Positions 37,781 through 47,899 are shown, counted from the first letter of the stretch. The stretch: DNA of 64,000 bases from Joostella atrarenae (GCF_021764745.1 NZ_JAETXX010000011.1:1-64000); one strand, 5' to 3'. Numbers and translations are program-made. The notes: generated from the letters alone by a model not told the origin.

Positions 37781-37790
37781 ATTTCTGTTT

Positions 37791-38030
37791 TCACTCTTTA
37801 CTTTTTTCTTTCTTGATAAATAAATAATAGAAGTTTACTCCGAGAATAGCTGCATTGGTTATAATAATAGGGATGGAAGGCAACATCAATCCATAGATTA
37901 CAAAAAATAAACATCCTATAGAATTCACAATTCGGAGCTTTTTAATCTCTTTCATAAAAAAAGAAAGCAACACCCCTAAAGAAGCGGCATAACCTATTAA
38001 TTCTGTGATTGACGTATCTAAAAATTCCAT
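37791..38030 (-). CDS. Small YgjV-like inner-membrane protein
   Basis: A 79-residue protein with three predicted hydrophobic helices (about 10-25, 36-50 and 54-71) and a basic tail (KKEKSKE). The pattern IGYAASLGVLLSFFMKEIKKLRIVNSIGCLFFVIYG matches the YgjV family, in which helices repeat an LRxxN-x-G-xxxF-x-xYG unit. Function is unknown. It is convergent with ftsE and divergent from the ROK kinase. Confidence 0.75.
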   Translation of the reverse strand: MEFLDTSITELIGYAASLGVLLSFFMKEIKKLRIVNSIGCLFFVIYGLMLPSIPIIITNAAILGVNFYYLFIKKEKSKE

Positions 38031-38200
38031 ATATATTTTATTAAACTATTAAGCTAAAAGCAAAAACTTTACATCTCTTTATAAAAATAAATATAGCTTA
38101 AAAGTTGAATTATTTTTAGAAAATATTCAAAAAACAAGGAATAATAATAACAATCTCTTATTTTTACGATATTAAGGATTACTTTTTTATAGATAGATAT

Positions 38201-38959
38201 ATGGAAATTTTAGGAATAGATATAGGAGCTTCTGGAATGAAAGGAGCCATTGTAGATATAGAAAAAGGAGTATTAATGACAGAGCGATTTCGAATAGAAA
38301 CCCCTAGACCAGCTACTCCAGAAGCTATGAAAGCTGTCATAAAAGAAATTGTAGATCATTTTGGTTGGAAAGGGCCTGTGGGCTGTGGCCTCCCTACAGT
38401 TGTTAAAAATGGAGTTGCCATTACCAAAAGTAATTTACATAAGAAATGGGTGAATGAAAACGCCCAAGCTCTTTTTGAAAAAGAAACAGGCCTTCCTTTT
38501 ATAGTAATTAACGATGCAGATGCCGCTGGAATTGCCGAAATGAATTTTGGAGCAGGTAAGGGTAAAAAAGGGTTTGTTCTCACTATTACTATTGGTACGG
38601 GATTAGGCTCTGGAGCGTTCTATAACGGAGAATTGCTTCCTAATTTTGAATTAGGACAGATGTATTATAAAAAGCATAAAAACATAGAAAATTATGCTGC
38701 TAACTCCGTAAGAAAACTTAAAAATTTGAGCTTCAAGAAATGGGGTAAGCGTTTTAATAAATTCTTAAACCATGTAGATCTTATTTTATGTCCTGATTTA
38801 TTTATCCTCGGTGGTGGCGGAAGCAAGTATTTTGATGAATTCGAAAAATATTTAGACAGAAAGGTGCCAACCATAAAAGCAGAAACATTAAACGAAGCTG
38901 GTATTATTGGCGCTGCCTATGCAGCTAGAAAATTAGCTACTGAAGCGCTTAAAAAATGA
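38201..38959 (+). CDS. Polyphosphate-glucokinase-type ROK kinase
   Basis: A 252-residue ROK-family sugar kinase. The phosphate-1 motif is DIGASGMKG (7-15), the sugar-binding segment is INDADAAGIAE, the phosphate-2 motif is TIGTGLGSG, and an adenosine-type motif is ILGGGGSKYFDEF. The lack of the CxCGxxGCxE zinc motif and the GLP(T/S) segment fit the PPGK subfamily, which phosphorylates glucose with polyphosphate and/or ATP. The substrate choice is inferred. The next gene overlaps it by 4 bp. Confidence 0.87.
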   Translation: MEILGIDIGASGMKGAIVDIEKGVLMTERFRIETPRPATPEAMKAVIKEIVDHFGWKGPVGCGLPTVVKNGVAITKSNLHKKWVNENAQALFEKETGLPFIVINDADAAGIAEMNFGAGKGKKGFVLTITIGTGLGSGAFYNGELLPNFELGQMYYKKHKNIENYAANSVRKLKNLSFKKWGKRFNKFLNHVDLILCPDLFILGGGGSKYFDEFEKYLDRKVPTIKAETLNEAGIIGAAYAARKLATEALKK

Positions 38960-39246
38960 TTACAGAAGCTGCATACCTTACAATTAAAGAGAATCTAAAA
39001 GATCATTTTGAAAAGGATTTTATAATAGCTAGCAAATATATTTCTTCTATAAATGGCTATATAAATCATAGTCTATTAAGATGTATCGAAAAAGAGAATA
39101 CATATCTCTTAATTGTAGAATGGGAAAAATTAGAAGATCACACTATCGGCTTTAGAACCTCTGAAGCATATAAAGAATGGAAAAAGATATTACATAACTA
39201 CTACGATCCTTTCCCAATTGTGGAGCATTTTGAAAAAATTATCTAA
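38956..39246 (+). CDS. ABM-domain (antibiotic biosynthesis monooxygenase-like) protein
   Basis: A 96-residue protein with the dimeric alpha/beta-barrel pattern of the ABM family. It includes the central INGYINHSLLRCIEKENTYLLIVEWEKLEDHTIGFRTSEAYKEW block (typical W and H positions) and the final PFPIVEHFEKI strand. Members act on small aromatic or heme-like molecules, or serve unknown roles; nothing indicates the substrate. Translation is coupled to the ROK kinase through a 4-bp overlap. Confidence 0.85.
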   Translation: MITEAAYLTIKENLKDHFEKDFIIASKYISSINGYINHSLLRCIEKENTYLLIVEWEKLEDHTIGFRTSEAYKEWKKILHNYYDPFPIVEHFEKII

Positions 39247-39254
39247 AAAACTAA

Positions 39255-39287
39255 AAAGCGGATAGAAATTTAATTTCTATCCGCTTT
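39255..39287. terminator. Bidirectional terminator
   Basis: A perfect 15-bp stem AAAGCGGATAGAAAT (39255-39269) pairs with 39273-39287 around a 3-nt loop, between the convergent ABM and typA genes. Confidence 0.9.
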
Positions 39288-39312
39288 GTTATATCAAATA
39301 TCGCTTGGCGAA

Positions 39313-41118
39313 TTATCCTATTTGTTTTCCAAAACGTTTACGATCTGTTTCTTTTAAATAGATCTTACGAATACGCATTGTTTTTGGAGTTACCTCAACA
39401 TACTCATCTTTTTGGATGTATTCTAAAGCTTCCTCTAAAGAGAATTTAATTGCCGGAACAATTTTAGCTTTATCATCTGCACCAGAAGAACGTACGTTAG
39501 ATAATTTTTTAGTTTTAGTGATATTCACAGTCATATCATCACTACGTGAATTTTCACCTACAACCTGACCTTCATAAATCTCTTCATTTGGATCAACGAA
39601 AAATTTACCTCTGTCTTGTAATTTATCAATAGAATAAGGAATTGCTTTTCCATTTTCCATAGAAATTAAAGAACCATTATTTCTTCCTGGAATCTCACCT
39701 TTATATGGTTGATATTCTAAGAAACGGTGATTCATAATCGCCTCACCAGCAGTTGCAGTAAGTAATTGATTACGTAATCCGATGATACCTCTAGAAGGAA
39801 TATTAAAAACAATATTCATACGATCTCCTTTAGGCTCCATACTCAACATTTCACCTTTACGAAGCGTTACCATCTCAACAGCTTTTCCAGAAACACTCTC
39901 TGGTAAATCTATAGTTAACTCTTCTATTGGCTCACATTTTTTACCATCAATTTCTTTGATAATAACTTGTGGCTGTCCAATTTGAAGCTCATAACCTTCT
40001 CTACGCATCGTTTCAATCAATACTGAAAGGTGTAATACCCCACGACCGAAAACTAAGAATTTATCTGCACTATCAGTTTCATTAACACGAAGTGCCAAGT
40101 TTTTCTCAAGTTCTTTACTTAAACGGTCTTTAATATGACGAGATGTTACAAATTTTCCATCTTTTCCGAAGAAAGGCGAATCGTTAATTGTAAACAACAT
40201 ACTCATTGTAGGCTCATCAATAGCAATTGTTTTAAGACCTTCTGGCTCTTCAAAATCCGCAACAGTATCACCAATTTCAAAACCTTCAAGACCAACAATC
40301 GCACAGATATCTCCTGTTTGAATTTCGTCTACTTTTATACGTCCAAGACCTTCAAATACATGAAGCTCTTTAATTTTATTTTTCACAACAGAACCATCAC
40401 GTTTTACTAACGATATGTTTTGCCCTGTTTTTAATTCTCCTCTTGTTAAACGTCCGATAGCAATACGCCCTGTAAAGCTAGAGAAGTCTAAAGAAGTAAT
40501 TAACATTTGAGTATTTCCTTCTGGTAACTTAGGCTCAGGAATATGCTCAATAACCATGTCTAATAAAGGCTCAATATTCTCCGTTTCATTTCTCCAGTCT
40601 GTACTCATCCAGTTATTCTTAGCTGAACCGTAAACTGTTGGGAAATCTAACTGCCACTCCTCTGCTCCTAATTCGAACATTAAGTCGAATACCTTTTCAT
40701 GAACTTCCTCTGGAGTACAGTTTTCTTTATCTACTTTATTTACAACCACACAAGGCTTCAACCCTAAATCGATTGCTTTCTGTAATACAAAACGCGTTTG
40801 AGGCATTGGCCCTTCAAAAGCATCAACCAATAGTAATACACCATCAGCCATGTTTAATACACGTTCAACCTCTCCACCAAAATCGGCGTGACCAGGAGTA
40901 TCAATGATATTAATCTTTGTATCTTTATAAATAACAGATACGTTTTTAGAAGTAATCGTAATTCCACGCTCACGCTCTAAATCGTTATTATCAAGAATTA
41001 AATCTCCTGTATTTTCGTTTTCACGAAATAATTGACAGTGATACATTATTTTATCAACCAACGTTGTTTTACCGTGGTCAACGTGCGCAATAATTGCTAT
41101 GTTTTTAATAGAAGTCAT
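39313..41118 (-). CDS. typA: Translational GTPase TypA/BipA
   Basis: A 601-residue ribosome-associated GTPase of the EF-G group that helps 50S assembly and stress adaptation. G1 is [13 protein letters not shown] (about 11-23), G2 is in [11 protein letters not shown]3 is [11 protein letters not shown] and G4 is NKVD. Domains II, III and V and the BipA-specific C-terminal domain ([20 protein letters not shown]) follow. Length is the family norm. It is a single gene with a good promoter element 25 nt upstream. Confidence 0.97.
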   Translation of the reverse strand: MTSIKNIAIIAHVDHGKTTLVDKIMYHCQLFRENENTGDLILDNNDLERERGITITSKNVSVIYKDTKINIIDTPGHADFGGEVERVLNMADGVLLLVDAFEGPMPQTRFVLQKAIDLGLKPCVVVNKVDKENCTPEEVHEKVFDLMFELGAEEWQLDFPTVYGSAKNNWMSTDWRNETENIEPLLDMVIEHIPEPKLPEGNTQMLITSLDFSSFTGRIAIGRLTRGELKTGQNISLVKRDGSVVKNKIKELHVFEGLGRIKVDEIQTGDICAIVGLEGFEIGDTVADFEEPEGLKTIAIDEPTMSMLFTINDSPFFGKDGKFVTSRHIKDRLSKELEKNLALRVNETDSADKFLVFGRGVLHLSVLIETMRREGYELQIGQPQVIIKEIDGKKCEPIEELTIDLPESVSGKAVEMVTLRKGEMLSMEPKGDRMNIVFNIPSRGIIGLRNQLLTATAGEAIMNHRFLEYQPYKGEIPGRNNGSLISMENGKAIPYSIDKLQDRGKFFVDPNEEIYEGQVVGENSRSDDMTVNITKTKKLSNVRSSGADDKAKIVPAIKFSLEEALEYIQKDEYVEVTPKTMRIRKIYLKETDRKRFGKQIG

Positions 41119-41142
41119 ATTATACCCTCGCTTTTAAGGGCG

Positions 41143-41150
41143 CAAAGGTA
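41143..41150 (-). promoter_or_regulatory. -7 promoter element for typA
   Basis: TACCTTTG on the minus strand matches TAnnTTTG. A TTC lies 19 bp further upstream at the -33 position, one base off TTG. The predicted leader is about 20 nt. Confidence 0.45.
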
Positions 41151-41337
41151 ATGTATATTTATTTTAGATGAAGCATAAAATTAAAAATATTTAATTGTTT
41201 GATTTTTAATCTTTTATATTAGTTTTTAAGAATCTTCCTCAACACGCTATGTCCTTAAATATTAGCTTTTTATTCTTCTGAAGGAAAACCAATAAGAATC
41301 TTTGAAATTAGTGAGATTAAATTATTTCGTAAAACAG

Positions 41338-41345
41338 TATCTTTG
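41338..41345 (+). promoter_or_regulatory. -7 promoter element for kdsA
   Basis: TATCTTTG matches TAnnTTTG exactly, 20 nt before the kdsA start codon. The -33 region is AT-rich without a clear TTG. Confidence 0.45.
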
Positions 41346-41365
41346 TTAAATAAAATCTATTCAAA

Positions 41366-42184
41366 ATGAAACTAGATAAAATCCCACAGATAAAACATAC
41401 ACAAGGTAATAACTTCTTTTTGTTAGCAGGACCTTGCGCCATAGAAGGCGAAGAAATGGCGATGAGAATAGCCGAAAAAGTAGTGACTGTTACAGACAAG
41501 CTAGAAATCCCTTATGTTTTTAAAGGGAGCTTTAAAAAGGCAAACCGTAGTAGAATTGATTCTTTTACTGGTATTGGAGATGAAAAAGCACTTAAAATAT
41601 TACGTAAAGTTTCTGAAACATTTAATGTGCCAACTGTAACTGATATCCATGAGATTAGTGATGCTGCAATGGCTGCCGAATATGTTGATATTTTACAAAT
41701 TCCTGCTTTCTTAGTACGCCAGACCGATTTAGTGGTTGCTGCTGCAAATACAGGAAAAACTATCAACTTAAAAAAGGGACAATTTATGAGTCCTGAAAGC
41801 ATGAAGCATGCTGTACAGAAAGTTTTAGACTGCGACAATGAGCAAGCATTAATTACAGATCGTGGTACTATGTTTGGCTACCAAGATATGATTGTTGACT
41901 TCAGAGGGGTTCCTACAATGAAGGAGTATGCTCCTGTTGTATTAGATGTAACCCACTCATTACAGCAACCTAATCAAACTAGCGGAGTAACTGGAGGACG
42001 ACCAGATATGATAGGAACTATCGCCAAAGCTGGAATAGCTGCAGGAGTAGACGGTCTTTTTATGGAAACGCACTTTGATCCTGCAAATGCAAAAAGTGAT
42101 GGTGCTAATATGCTTCACCTTGATCATTTAGAAAAACTACTTACCCAATTAACAGCTCTTAGAAAGACTGTAAATTCTTTCTAA
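41366..42184 (+). CDS. kdsA: 3-deoxy-8-phosphooctulonate synthase (KDO-8-P synthase)
   Basis: Condenses phosphoenolpyruvate with arabinose-5-phosphate to KDO-8-P for the LPS inner core. The protein is 272 residues. Key blocks are LLAGPCAIEGEE (Cys24), FKGSFKKANRSR, IQ-IPAFLVRQTDLV, KKGQFMSPE, ITDRGTMFGYQDMIVDFR and GLFMETHFDPANAKSDG. A Cys at position 24, where the E. coli enzyme carries Asn, points to the metal-dependent class; His, Glu and Asp ligands are also in place. It has its own -7 element and terminator. Confidence 0.96.
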   Translation: MKLDKIPQIKHTQGNNFFLLAGPCAIEGEEMAMRIAEKVVTVTDKLEIPYVFKGSFKKANRSRIDSFTGIGDEKALKILRKVSETFNVPTVTDIHEISDAAMAAEYVDILQIPAFLVRQTDLVVAAANTGKTINLKKGQFMSPESMKHAVQKVLDCDNEQALITDRGTMFGYQDMIVDFRGVPTMKEYAPVVLDVTHSLQQPNQTSGVTGGRPDMIGTIAKAGIAAGVDGLFMETHFDPANAKSDGANMLHLDHLEKLLTQLTALRKTVNSF

Positions 42185-42220
42185 AGAGTATTATAGACTG
42201 ATAGTTTTCAGTTTACATTT

Positions 42221-42277
42221 AAATAAGTCTTTTTGAGAAGCGTAACAATTAATACCTTCTTAAAAAGACTTATTTTT
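42221..42277 (+). terminator. Rho-independent terminator of kdsA
   Basis: A long stem AAATAAGTCTTTTTGAGAAG (42221-42240) pairs with the segment CTTCTTAAAAAGACTTATTT (42256-42275) with one mismatch, followed by a T-run. Confidence 0.85.
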
Positions 42278-42345
42278 TTATTCATTTGGAATAGTGAATA
42301 TTTTCTCATACATTATAAATAGTTATAACTTATAATATTACATAA

Positions 42346-43536
42346 ATGAGAAAATTTTTTAACCCTTTTACAGAACAGATTTTAGAATTCATGCCCAGCG
42401 TGCTTGGTGCTATATTAGTACTATTTATAGGATGGCTCATAGCACGAGGAGTTAAGAGTATTGTAGTAAGACTCCTCAAAAAAACTTCATGGGATGAAAA
42501 AATTCTAGGAAAGGCTGATATAGGAAACACCAATAAATTTATTGGTAATATCTTCTATTATGTTATCATGATAATTGTTATTATGGTCGTTTTAGAACTT
42601 CTAGGTGTTAGCCAAGTGCTTACTCCTGTAGAAAATATGGTAGCACAAATACTAAATTTTGTTCCTAGTATTATTGCTGGATTTTTAATTGCATTTGCAG
42701 GATACTTACTTGCTAAATTTGTTTCCAACCTAATCAACTTAGGAGGTTCTTTTCTAGATAAACTAGTAGATAAAACAGGGTTTAAAGACACCGAAACTCT
42801 TGTTAACATCATTCAGAAAGTAGTTTTCATATTGATATTTGTTCCGTTTTTAATTCAAGCTTTCAACGCATTAAATATTAAATCTATTTCAGAACCTGCA
42901 AATCTTATTTTGCTGAAGTTTACCGATTTAATTGGAGAAGTATTGGTTGCTGCAGCTATTTTAGTACTCTTTATTTGGGGAGGTAAATACTTAACAAACC
43001 TAATTGAAGACTTACTTAAAAGCATGAAGATTGACAGTTTATCTGAAAAAATTCAGCTTCAAAAAATAATAGGAGAGAAACGGTCGTTAGCAAAAATACT
43101 TTCTAATATATGTTACTTTTTTATAGTATTCTTTGGAATTATTACTACCACAGAGATCTTACAATTAGATCACCTTACCTATACATTAAATGAGATCCTA
43201 ACGCTTACAGGACAGATAATTTTTGGGCTACTAATTCTAGTAATTGGAAATTATATATCCTCGCTTATCTATAACATGCTTTTAAAATCTAAAGGCAATA
43301 ATTTTATAGCAGGTATTGTAAGAGCAGCTTCATTGGCTTTGTTTATTGCCATTGCATTAAGAACTATGGGAATAGCTAATGAAATTGTAGAAATCGCTTT
43401 TACTTTTATTATGGGTGCAATTGCTGTTACAATCGCCTTGAGTTATGGTCTTGGAGGAAGAGAAGCCGCTGGAGAACACTTTAAGGAGATAATTCAGAAA
43501 TTAAAATCTAAAACTCCATCAGACAAAGAAGAGTAA
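42346..43536 (+). CDS. Mechanosensitive-channel-family membrane protein
   Basis: A 396-residue protein with several conserved TM-helix repeats: MPSVLGAILVLFIGWLIARGV (15-35), NFVPSIIAGFLIAFAGYLLAK and LTLTGQIIFGLLILVIGNYIS. It ends in an MscS-like glycine/alanine helix (IMGAIAVTIALSYGLGGREAAGEHFKEI). The architecture matches the group annotated as mechanosensitive ion channel with conserved TM helices. Whether it gates in response to tension is not shown. It is a single gene that converges with the AraC regulator, with only 0 bp between its stop and the regulator's stop. Confidence 0.82.
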   Translation: MRKFFNPFTEQILEFMPSVLGAILVLFIGWLIARGVKSIVVRLLKKTSWDEKILGKADIGNTNKFIGNIFYYVIMIIVIMVVLELLGVSQVLTPVENMVAQILNFVPSIIAGFLIAFAGYLLAKFVSNLINLGGSFLDKLVDKTGFKDTETLVNIIQKVVFILIFVPFLIQAFNALNIKSISEPANLILLKFTDLIGEVLVAAAILVLFIWGGKYLTNLIEDLLKSMKIDSLSEKIQLQKIIGEKRSLAKILSNICYFFIVFFGIITTTEILQLDHLTYTLNEILTLTGQIIFGLLILVIGNYISSLIYNMLLKSKGNNFIAGIVRAASLALFIAIALRTMGIANEIVEIAFTFIMGAIAVTIALSYGLGGREAAGEHFKEIIQKLKSKTPSDKEE

Positions 43537-44523
43537 TTATAAACTACTCCTATATTTTTTAGGAGTCTTATTGTAAAAACGCTTAAATGCCGCACTAAAA
43601 TGTGTGGCATTTTTGTATCCAATTTTCTCAGCTATTTCATAAATCGGAAGTTGTGTTGCTATTAAAAGGTCCGAGGCTTTATTCATCTTCTCCCTTGTGT
43701 AATATTCATTAATTGCACACCCAAAAATTCGTTTAAACTCCTTTTTAAAAATATATTCATTTAATGCTAATACTCTCGACATCTCTTTGATAGAATAATT
43801 CTTATCGATGTTTTCATCCATTAATTGTTTGGCTGCATATAGTTTCTTTAAAATCTTATCTTGATTTGTACCCACCTTAGCTACCAAGCCCTTTTTATAA
43901 AGTTCTATTTGTAATGCTAATAATTCTAGAATTTTTGACTCCAAATACAAACGGCGACTCACACCCTTCATTTTGGTTTCTTGAATACTCATCAAAATAG
44001 ACAATATATCATTAGAAATAGGCTGTATTATATTCGCATCATTAAAAGAACTAAAAACAGTTACATCAGTAATTCCTCTGTTTTTTAAGTAAGAAATGGG
44101 AATGCTAACTCTTATTTCTCTAAAAGGCTTCCCTCCTGTTAAACGAACATACCCCTTAAATTCTTTGATCCGTGAAGTGTAACACTCTTGACTTTCATTC
44201 AAGACATCATTATTACCTCGTAAGGAAACAATTTTCTCTCCATCAATCAGAAAAGACATTTGTAAAACATCCTCTTGATATTCATCATAAAAGACTAAAT
44301 CTCGACTTAGCTCTAGATTACAAACATCAATTGTGACCTCTGCTATTTGAGTAGATAATATACTACCTTTTCCATATTTAGGAGTCACTTGATATTTAGT
44401 ATAGAGACTCCCAGAATTATTTTCCGACAAGACACAACTAGCAATAACCTCTCTGAAATTCTTTTTCAATTTTAAAAGATTGATTAATTCACAATTAATA
44501 AAATCACGTCTTTTTTTATCCAT
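43537..44523 (-). CDS. AraC-family transcriptional regulator
   Basis: A 328-residue protein with a C-terminal double helix-turn-helix of the AraC/XylS type (about 225-328). It contains LNEYIFKKEFKRIFGCAINEYYTREKMNKA and IGYKNATHFSAAFKRFYNKTPKKYR. The N-terminal region (about 1-215) is a ligand-sensing domain like those of siderophore-responsive PchR relatives. It is divergent from, and 81 bp away from, the TonB-receptor operon, so it most likely controls that operon in response to the imported ligand. A TATATTTG element lies at 44581-44588 on its strand. Confidence 0.9.
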   Translation of the reverse strand: MDKKRRDFINCELINLLKLKKNFREVIASCVLSENNSGSLYTKYQVTPKYGKGSILSTQIAEVTIDVCNLELSRDLVFYDEYQEDVLQMSFLIDGEKIVSLRGNNDVLNESQECYTSRIKEFKGYVRLTGGKPFREIRVSIPISYLKNRGITDVTVFSSFNDANIIQPISNDILSILMSIQETKMKGVSRRLYLESKILELLALQIELYKKGLVAKVGTNQDKILKKLYAAKQLMDENIDKNYSIKEMSRVLALNEYIFKKEFKRIFGCAINEYYTREKMNKASDLLIATQLPIYEIAEKIGYKNATHFSAAFKRFYNKTPKKYRSSL

Positions 44524-44580
44524 ATCGCGTCACTAATGATGCATTTGCTTTTCTAAATTTGCTCTCTATTTTATTTAGAC

Positions 44581-44588
44581 CAAATATA
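44581..44588 (-). promoter_or_regulatory. -7 promoter element for the AraC regulator
   Basis: TATATTTG on the minus strand matches TAnnTTTG, 57 nt before the regulator's start and within 25 bp of the divergent receptor start codon. Binding there could therefore affect both genes. Confidence 0.4.
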
Positions 44589-44604
44589 AATAATAATTTA
44601 ACGT

Positions 44605-47058
44605 ATGAAAAATATAATTACTATACTATTCTTATCCATTACTTCTTTTGTTATTGCTCAGCAAGGGCAAATTAAAGGGCAAGTAATTTCTGATAGCGGG
44701 GAAGCAATTCCGGGTGCAAATGTAATTTTAACAGGAACAAATATTGGAATTAATACAGACGACTCTGGTTATTTCGAAATAGAAAACGTTCCAGCAAAAA
44801 GATACAAATTAAAAGTTTCTTATATAGGTTTTAGGAGTACTTCAAAAGATATTCGTGTTTATAATAATCAAACTACAAATTTAGGTTCCATCAAAATTAT
44901 CGAAAGAAGTGAAGAGCTTGGAGAGGTAGTTTTAGAAGGACATAAAAAGAATAAATTTTACCGTTCAGAGAGTACTGTTGTATCTAAACTTCCTTTAAAA
45001 GATTTAGAAAACCCACAGGTTTACAACACCGTTTCTAGTCAGTTATTAGAAGAGCAAGTAGTTACCAACTTTGAAGATGCTCTTAAAAATGCTCCTGGTA
45101 TTTACAAACTTTGGGAATCTACAGGTCGTGGTGGCGATGGTGCGGGTTACTATTCTTTAAGAGGTTTTGCAGTACAACCAACCATGATGAATGGATTGCC
45201 TAGTTTAACAAATGGAACTATGGATCCTGCAAACATCGAAAATGTAGAAATTATAAAAGGGCCTTCTGGAACGTTATATGGAAGTAGTTTGATTTCTTAT
45301 GGAGGATTGATAAATGTAAACACAAAACGTCCTTATTTTGATGAATTTGGAGGAAGCATATCTTATACAGGTGGAAGTTACGGTTTAAACCGTGTTACAG
45401 CAGACATAAATACTTTATTAAATGATCAGAAAAATGTTGCGCTTCGTATAAACACAGCTTATCACACACAAAACAGTTATCAGGATGCTGGTTTAAAAAA
45501 ATCTTTTTATATCGCCCCATCACTAGCGTACAAAGCAAGTGATCGTTTATCATTTAACATCAATACTGAATTTTATAATGGTGAAAATACCAATCAGATG
45601 GTGTTGTTTTTAGATAGAGGTTCAGAACTACGTGTTCATAATATTGATGAGTTAGGATATGATAATAATCGCTCATATACGAGTAATGACTTGACTATAA
45701 AAAATCCAACTTTCAGCCTTCAAGGGGAAATGCGCTACAAATTAAGCGATAATTGGACTTCACAAACTGCTATATCGAGCTCTAGCGCAAAATCAGATGG
45801 CTATTATTCTTATTTATATGAAATAACAAATTCTGTAGACCAAGTTTCTCCAATTGAAGATGGTACAATTTTCTCTCGTTATATCAGTAAACAAAATTCA
45901 GAAAAAACAGGAATTGATATCCAACAAAACTTTATTGGAGAATTCAATTTAGGAAACTTTAAAAATAAAATGGTTGCTGGATTGGATTACTACAATCAAC
46001 GCATCATTAACAATAGTACTGGATACGCAAACCAAGGATTTGTTTATATAGGTACTAATAATGCAGAGTTTGCTACAGTTGCTCCTGCTCTACACCAACA
46101 GTTTGGGACTCCAATGAACGAAAACTTTGTAGACGATACAGGAATTTTAACTCAAGCTGGTGCCGATGCTAGTATTGCTACATTAGGAAATCCAAGCGCT
46201 CAATACAGCGAGACTAAACAAGAAATATATAGTGCTTATGTTTCTGATGTTATTTATTTCATGCCTCAATTATCGGCTATGGCAAGTTTAAGATTAGATC
46301 ATTTTTCGAATGATGCGCACGAACAAACGGCATTATCTCCTAAATTCGGTTTAATATATCAACCAATACTAGATAAGGTTTCTGTGTTTGCTAATTATAT
46401 GAATGGTTTTAGCAACGTTGCTCCAAGAATTGTACAAGACGGGGAAACAACTACAACCTTAAGTTTTGATCCTGAAAAAGCGAATCAATTTGAAGTAGGT
46501 ACAAAACTTAGTTTATTCGAAAACAAATTAGCTGCTACATTAAGCTACTACGATATTAAAGTAAGTAACATCGTTTTAACTACAGGACCTACAACCTATT
46601 CTCAAGGGGGAGAACAATACAGTAAAGGTTTTGAAACAAGCATTACTGCAAACCCTATAGAAGGTTTAAATATAATTGCTGGGTATAGCTATAATGATAG
46701 TGAAATTACAGAAGGAGATGCTGACTTTTTAAATAAACGCCCTGAAGAAGCTGGTCCTCAAAATTTAGCCAATCTTTGGGCTAGCTACCATTTTTATAAT
46801 GGTTCTCTAAAAGGATTTGGATTAGGTTTTGGAGGAAATTATGCTGGAGACAATATGGTTTTCAATAGAAATCTAGCTGGTACCTTTACAGTTCCTGAAT
46901 ACACAGTACTAAATGCATCTTTATTTTACGAAGTTAAAGACTTTAGCATCACTCTTAAGTTAAACAATATCGCCAACGAAGAATACTACGGTGGTTGGTC
47001 TACTGTTAGTCCACAAATGCCAAGAACATTCTCAGCAAACTTTACATATAACTTTTAA
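44605..47058 (+). CDS. TonB-dependent receptor (siderophore/metal type)
   Basis: An 817-residue outer-membrane receptor. After the signal peptide (ending VIAQ, residue 19) comes a carboxypeptidase-regulatory-like beta domain (about 22-105; GQVISDSGEAIPGANVIL). The plug follows (about 135-260; NAPGIYKLWESTGRGGDGAGYYSLRGF, NVEIIKGPSGTLYGSSLISYGGLINV), then a long barrel ending SANFTYNF. The plug wording (SLRGF, KGPSGTLYG, GG-INV-TKRP) is that of FhuA/FecA-like siderophore receptors. It is first in an operon with DUF4198 and PepSY proteins and divergent from an AraC regulator, which supports iron-siderophore or related metal uptake. Confidence 0.93.
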   Translation: MKNIITILFLSITSFVIAQQGQIKGQVISDSGEAIPGANVILTGTNIGINTDDSGYFEIENVPAKRYKLKVSYIGFRSTSKDIRVYNNQTTNLGSIKIIERSEELGEVVLEGHKKNKFYRSESTVVSKLPLKDLENPQVYNTVSSQLLEEQVVTNFEDALKNAPGIYKLWESTGRGGDGAGYYSLRGFAVQPTMMNGLPSLTNGTMDPANIENVEIIKGPSGTLYGSSLISYGGLINVNTKRPYFDEFGGSISYTGGSYGLNRVTADINTLLNDQKNVALRINTAYHTQNSYQDAGLKKSFYIAPSLAYKASDRLSFNINTEFYNGENTNQMVLFLDRGSELRVHNIDELGYDNNRSYTSNDLTIKNPTFSLQGEMRYKLSDNWTSQTAISSSSAKSDGYYSYLYEITNSVDQVSPIEDGTIFSRYISKQNSEKTGIDIQQNFIGEFNLGNFKNKMVAGLDYYNQRIINNSTGYANQGFVYIGTNNAEFATVAPALHQQFGTPMNENFVDDTGILTQAGADASIATLGNPSAQYSETKQEIYSAYVSDVIYFMPQLSAMASLRLDHFSNDAHEQTALSPKFGLIYQPILDKVSVFANYMNGFSNVAPRIVQDGETTTTLSFDPEKANQFEVGTKLSLFENKLAATLSYYDIKVSNIVLTTGPTTYSQGGEQYSKGFETSITANPIEGLNIIAGYSYNDSEITEGDADFLNKRPEEAGPQNLANLWASYHFYNGSLKGFGLGFGGNYAGDNMVFNRNLAGTFTVPEYTVLNASLFYEVKDFSITLKLNNIANEEYYGGWSTVSPQMPRTFSANFTYNF

Positions 47059-47069
47059 TTAAATATAAA

Positions 47070-47783
47070 ATGAAAAAAATAATAGCAATCGCAATATTCC
47101 TACTTGCAACAACAAACACCTTTGCACACTATCTTTGGATAGAAACGGATACCAATGGTGAACTAGGAAAAGAACAAGCCGTTAAAGTACATTATGGAGA
47201 ATATACTTATGGAGTAATTGAAGAAGTAAATGGAGAGGCTTTTTCTAAAGTGAATAAATTTACCGTTTGGTTGGTATCTCCATCAGGAGTAAAAACTCCT
47301 TTAGAGACTTCTGCTAAAGAAAATTATTATTTAACTTCTTTTACTCCTAAAGAAGAAGGTACGTATACCATCCTATTAAATAATAACGAAATTGATGTTA
47401 TTGATTACACTCAGTATGATTTTGGAATTTTTAAAACCCACTATCACTCTGTGGCTAATGTAAATGTAGGAAACAAAACCAACGATACTGCTACACAAAA
47501 TAACGAAGGTATTACTGTTAAAAGAATTGCTTCTGATAAAGATGAAGTAAAATTACAGATCTTATACAAGAACAAACCTTTGGCAAAAAATGAAGTAAAT
47601 GTTTTCGTTGCTGATCAATGGTCCAAAACTTTACATAGTGATGAAGAAGGATATATTTCTTTTAACCAACCATGGGACACAAAATACATTCTAGAAACAA
47701 CTCATAAAGAAGAAGTTCCTGGGAATTATAATGGAGAAGATTATCAATTTATATGGCACTGTGTAACATACTGCATGCCTTAA
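47070..47783 (+). CDS. DUF4198-domain periplasmic protein
   Basis: A 237-residue protein with a signal peptide ending NTFA (residue 19), so the mature chain would begin HYLWIE. The DUF4198 family has this N-terminal His/Trp start and a two-domain beta-sandwich. Here the second domain contains VKLQILYKNKPLAKNEVNVF and ends WHCVTYCMP with two Cys and a His. The family is found beside metal (Ni/Co, Cu, Fe) uptake systems. It is 11 bp downstream of the TonB receptor, so cotranscribed. A metal- or ligand-capturing periplasmic role is inferred. Confidence 0.82.
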   Translation: MKKIIAIAIFLLATTNTFAHYLWIETDTNGELGKEQAVKVHYGEYTYGVIEEVNGEAFSKVNKFTVWLVSPSGVKTPLETSAKENYYLTSFTPKEEGTYTILLNNNEIDVIDYTQYDFGIFKTHYHSVANVNVGNKTNDTATQNNEGITVKRIASDKDEVKLQILYKNKPLAKNEVNVFVADQWSKTLHSDEEGYISFNQPWDTKYILETTHKEEVPGNYNGEDYQFIWHCVTYCMP

Positions 47784-47808
47784 TAATTGCAATTTAACTT
47801 ATAAGAAA

Positions 47809-47836
47809 ACAACTCTGAATTTTAGTTCAGAGTTGT
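47809..47836 (+). terminator. Partial terminator/attenuator inside the uptake operon
   Basis: The stem ACAACTCTGAA (47809-47819) / TTCAGAGTTGT (47826-47836) is followed by a T-rich but interrupted stretch. It lies between the DUF4198 gene and the three membrane genes, and could reduce readthrough to them. Confidence 0.55.
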
Positions 47837-47899
47837 CTTTGTTTAAGTCTAGTATCTAAATAATATTAAAAACCCCAGTTAGGGAAATAAATAAAGAAC

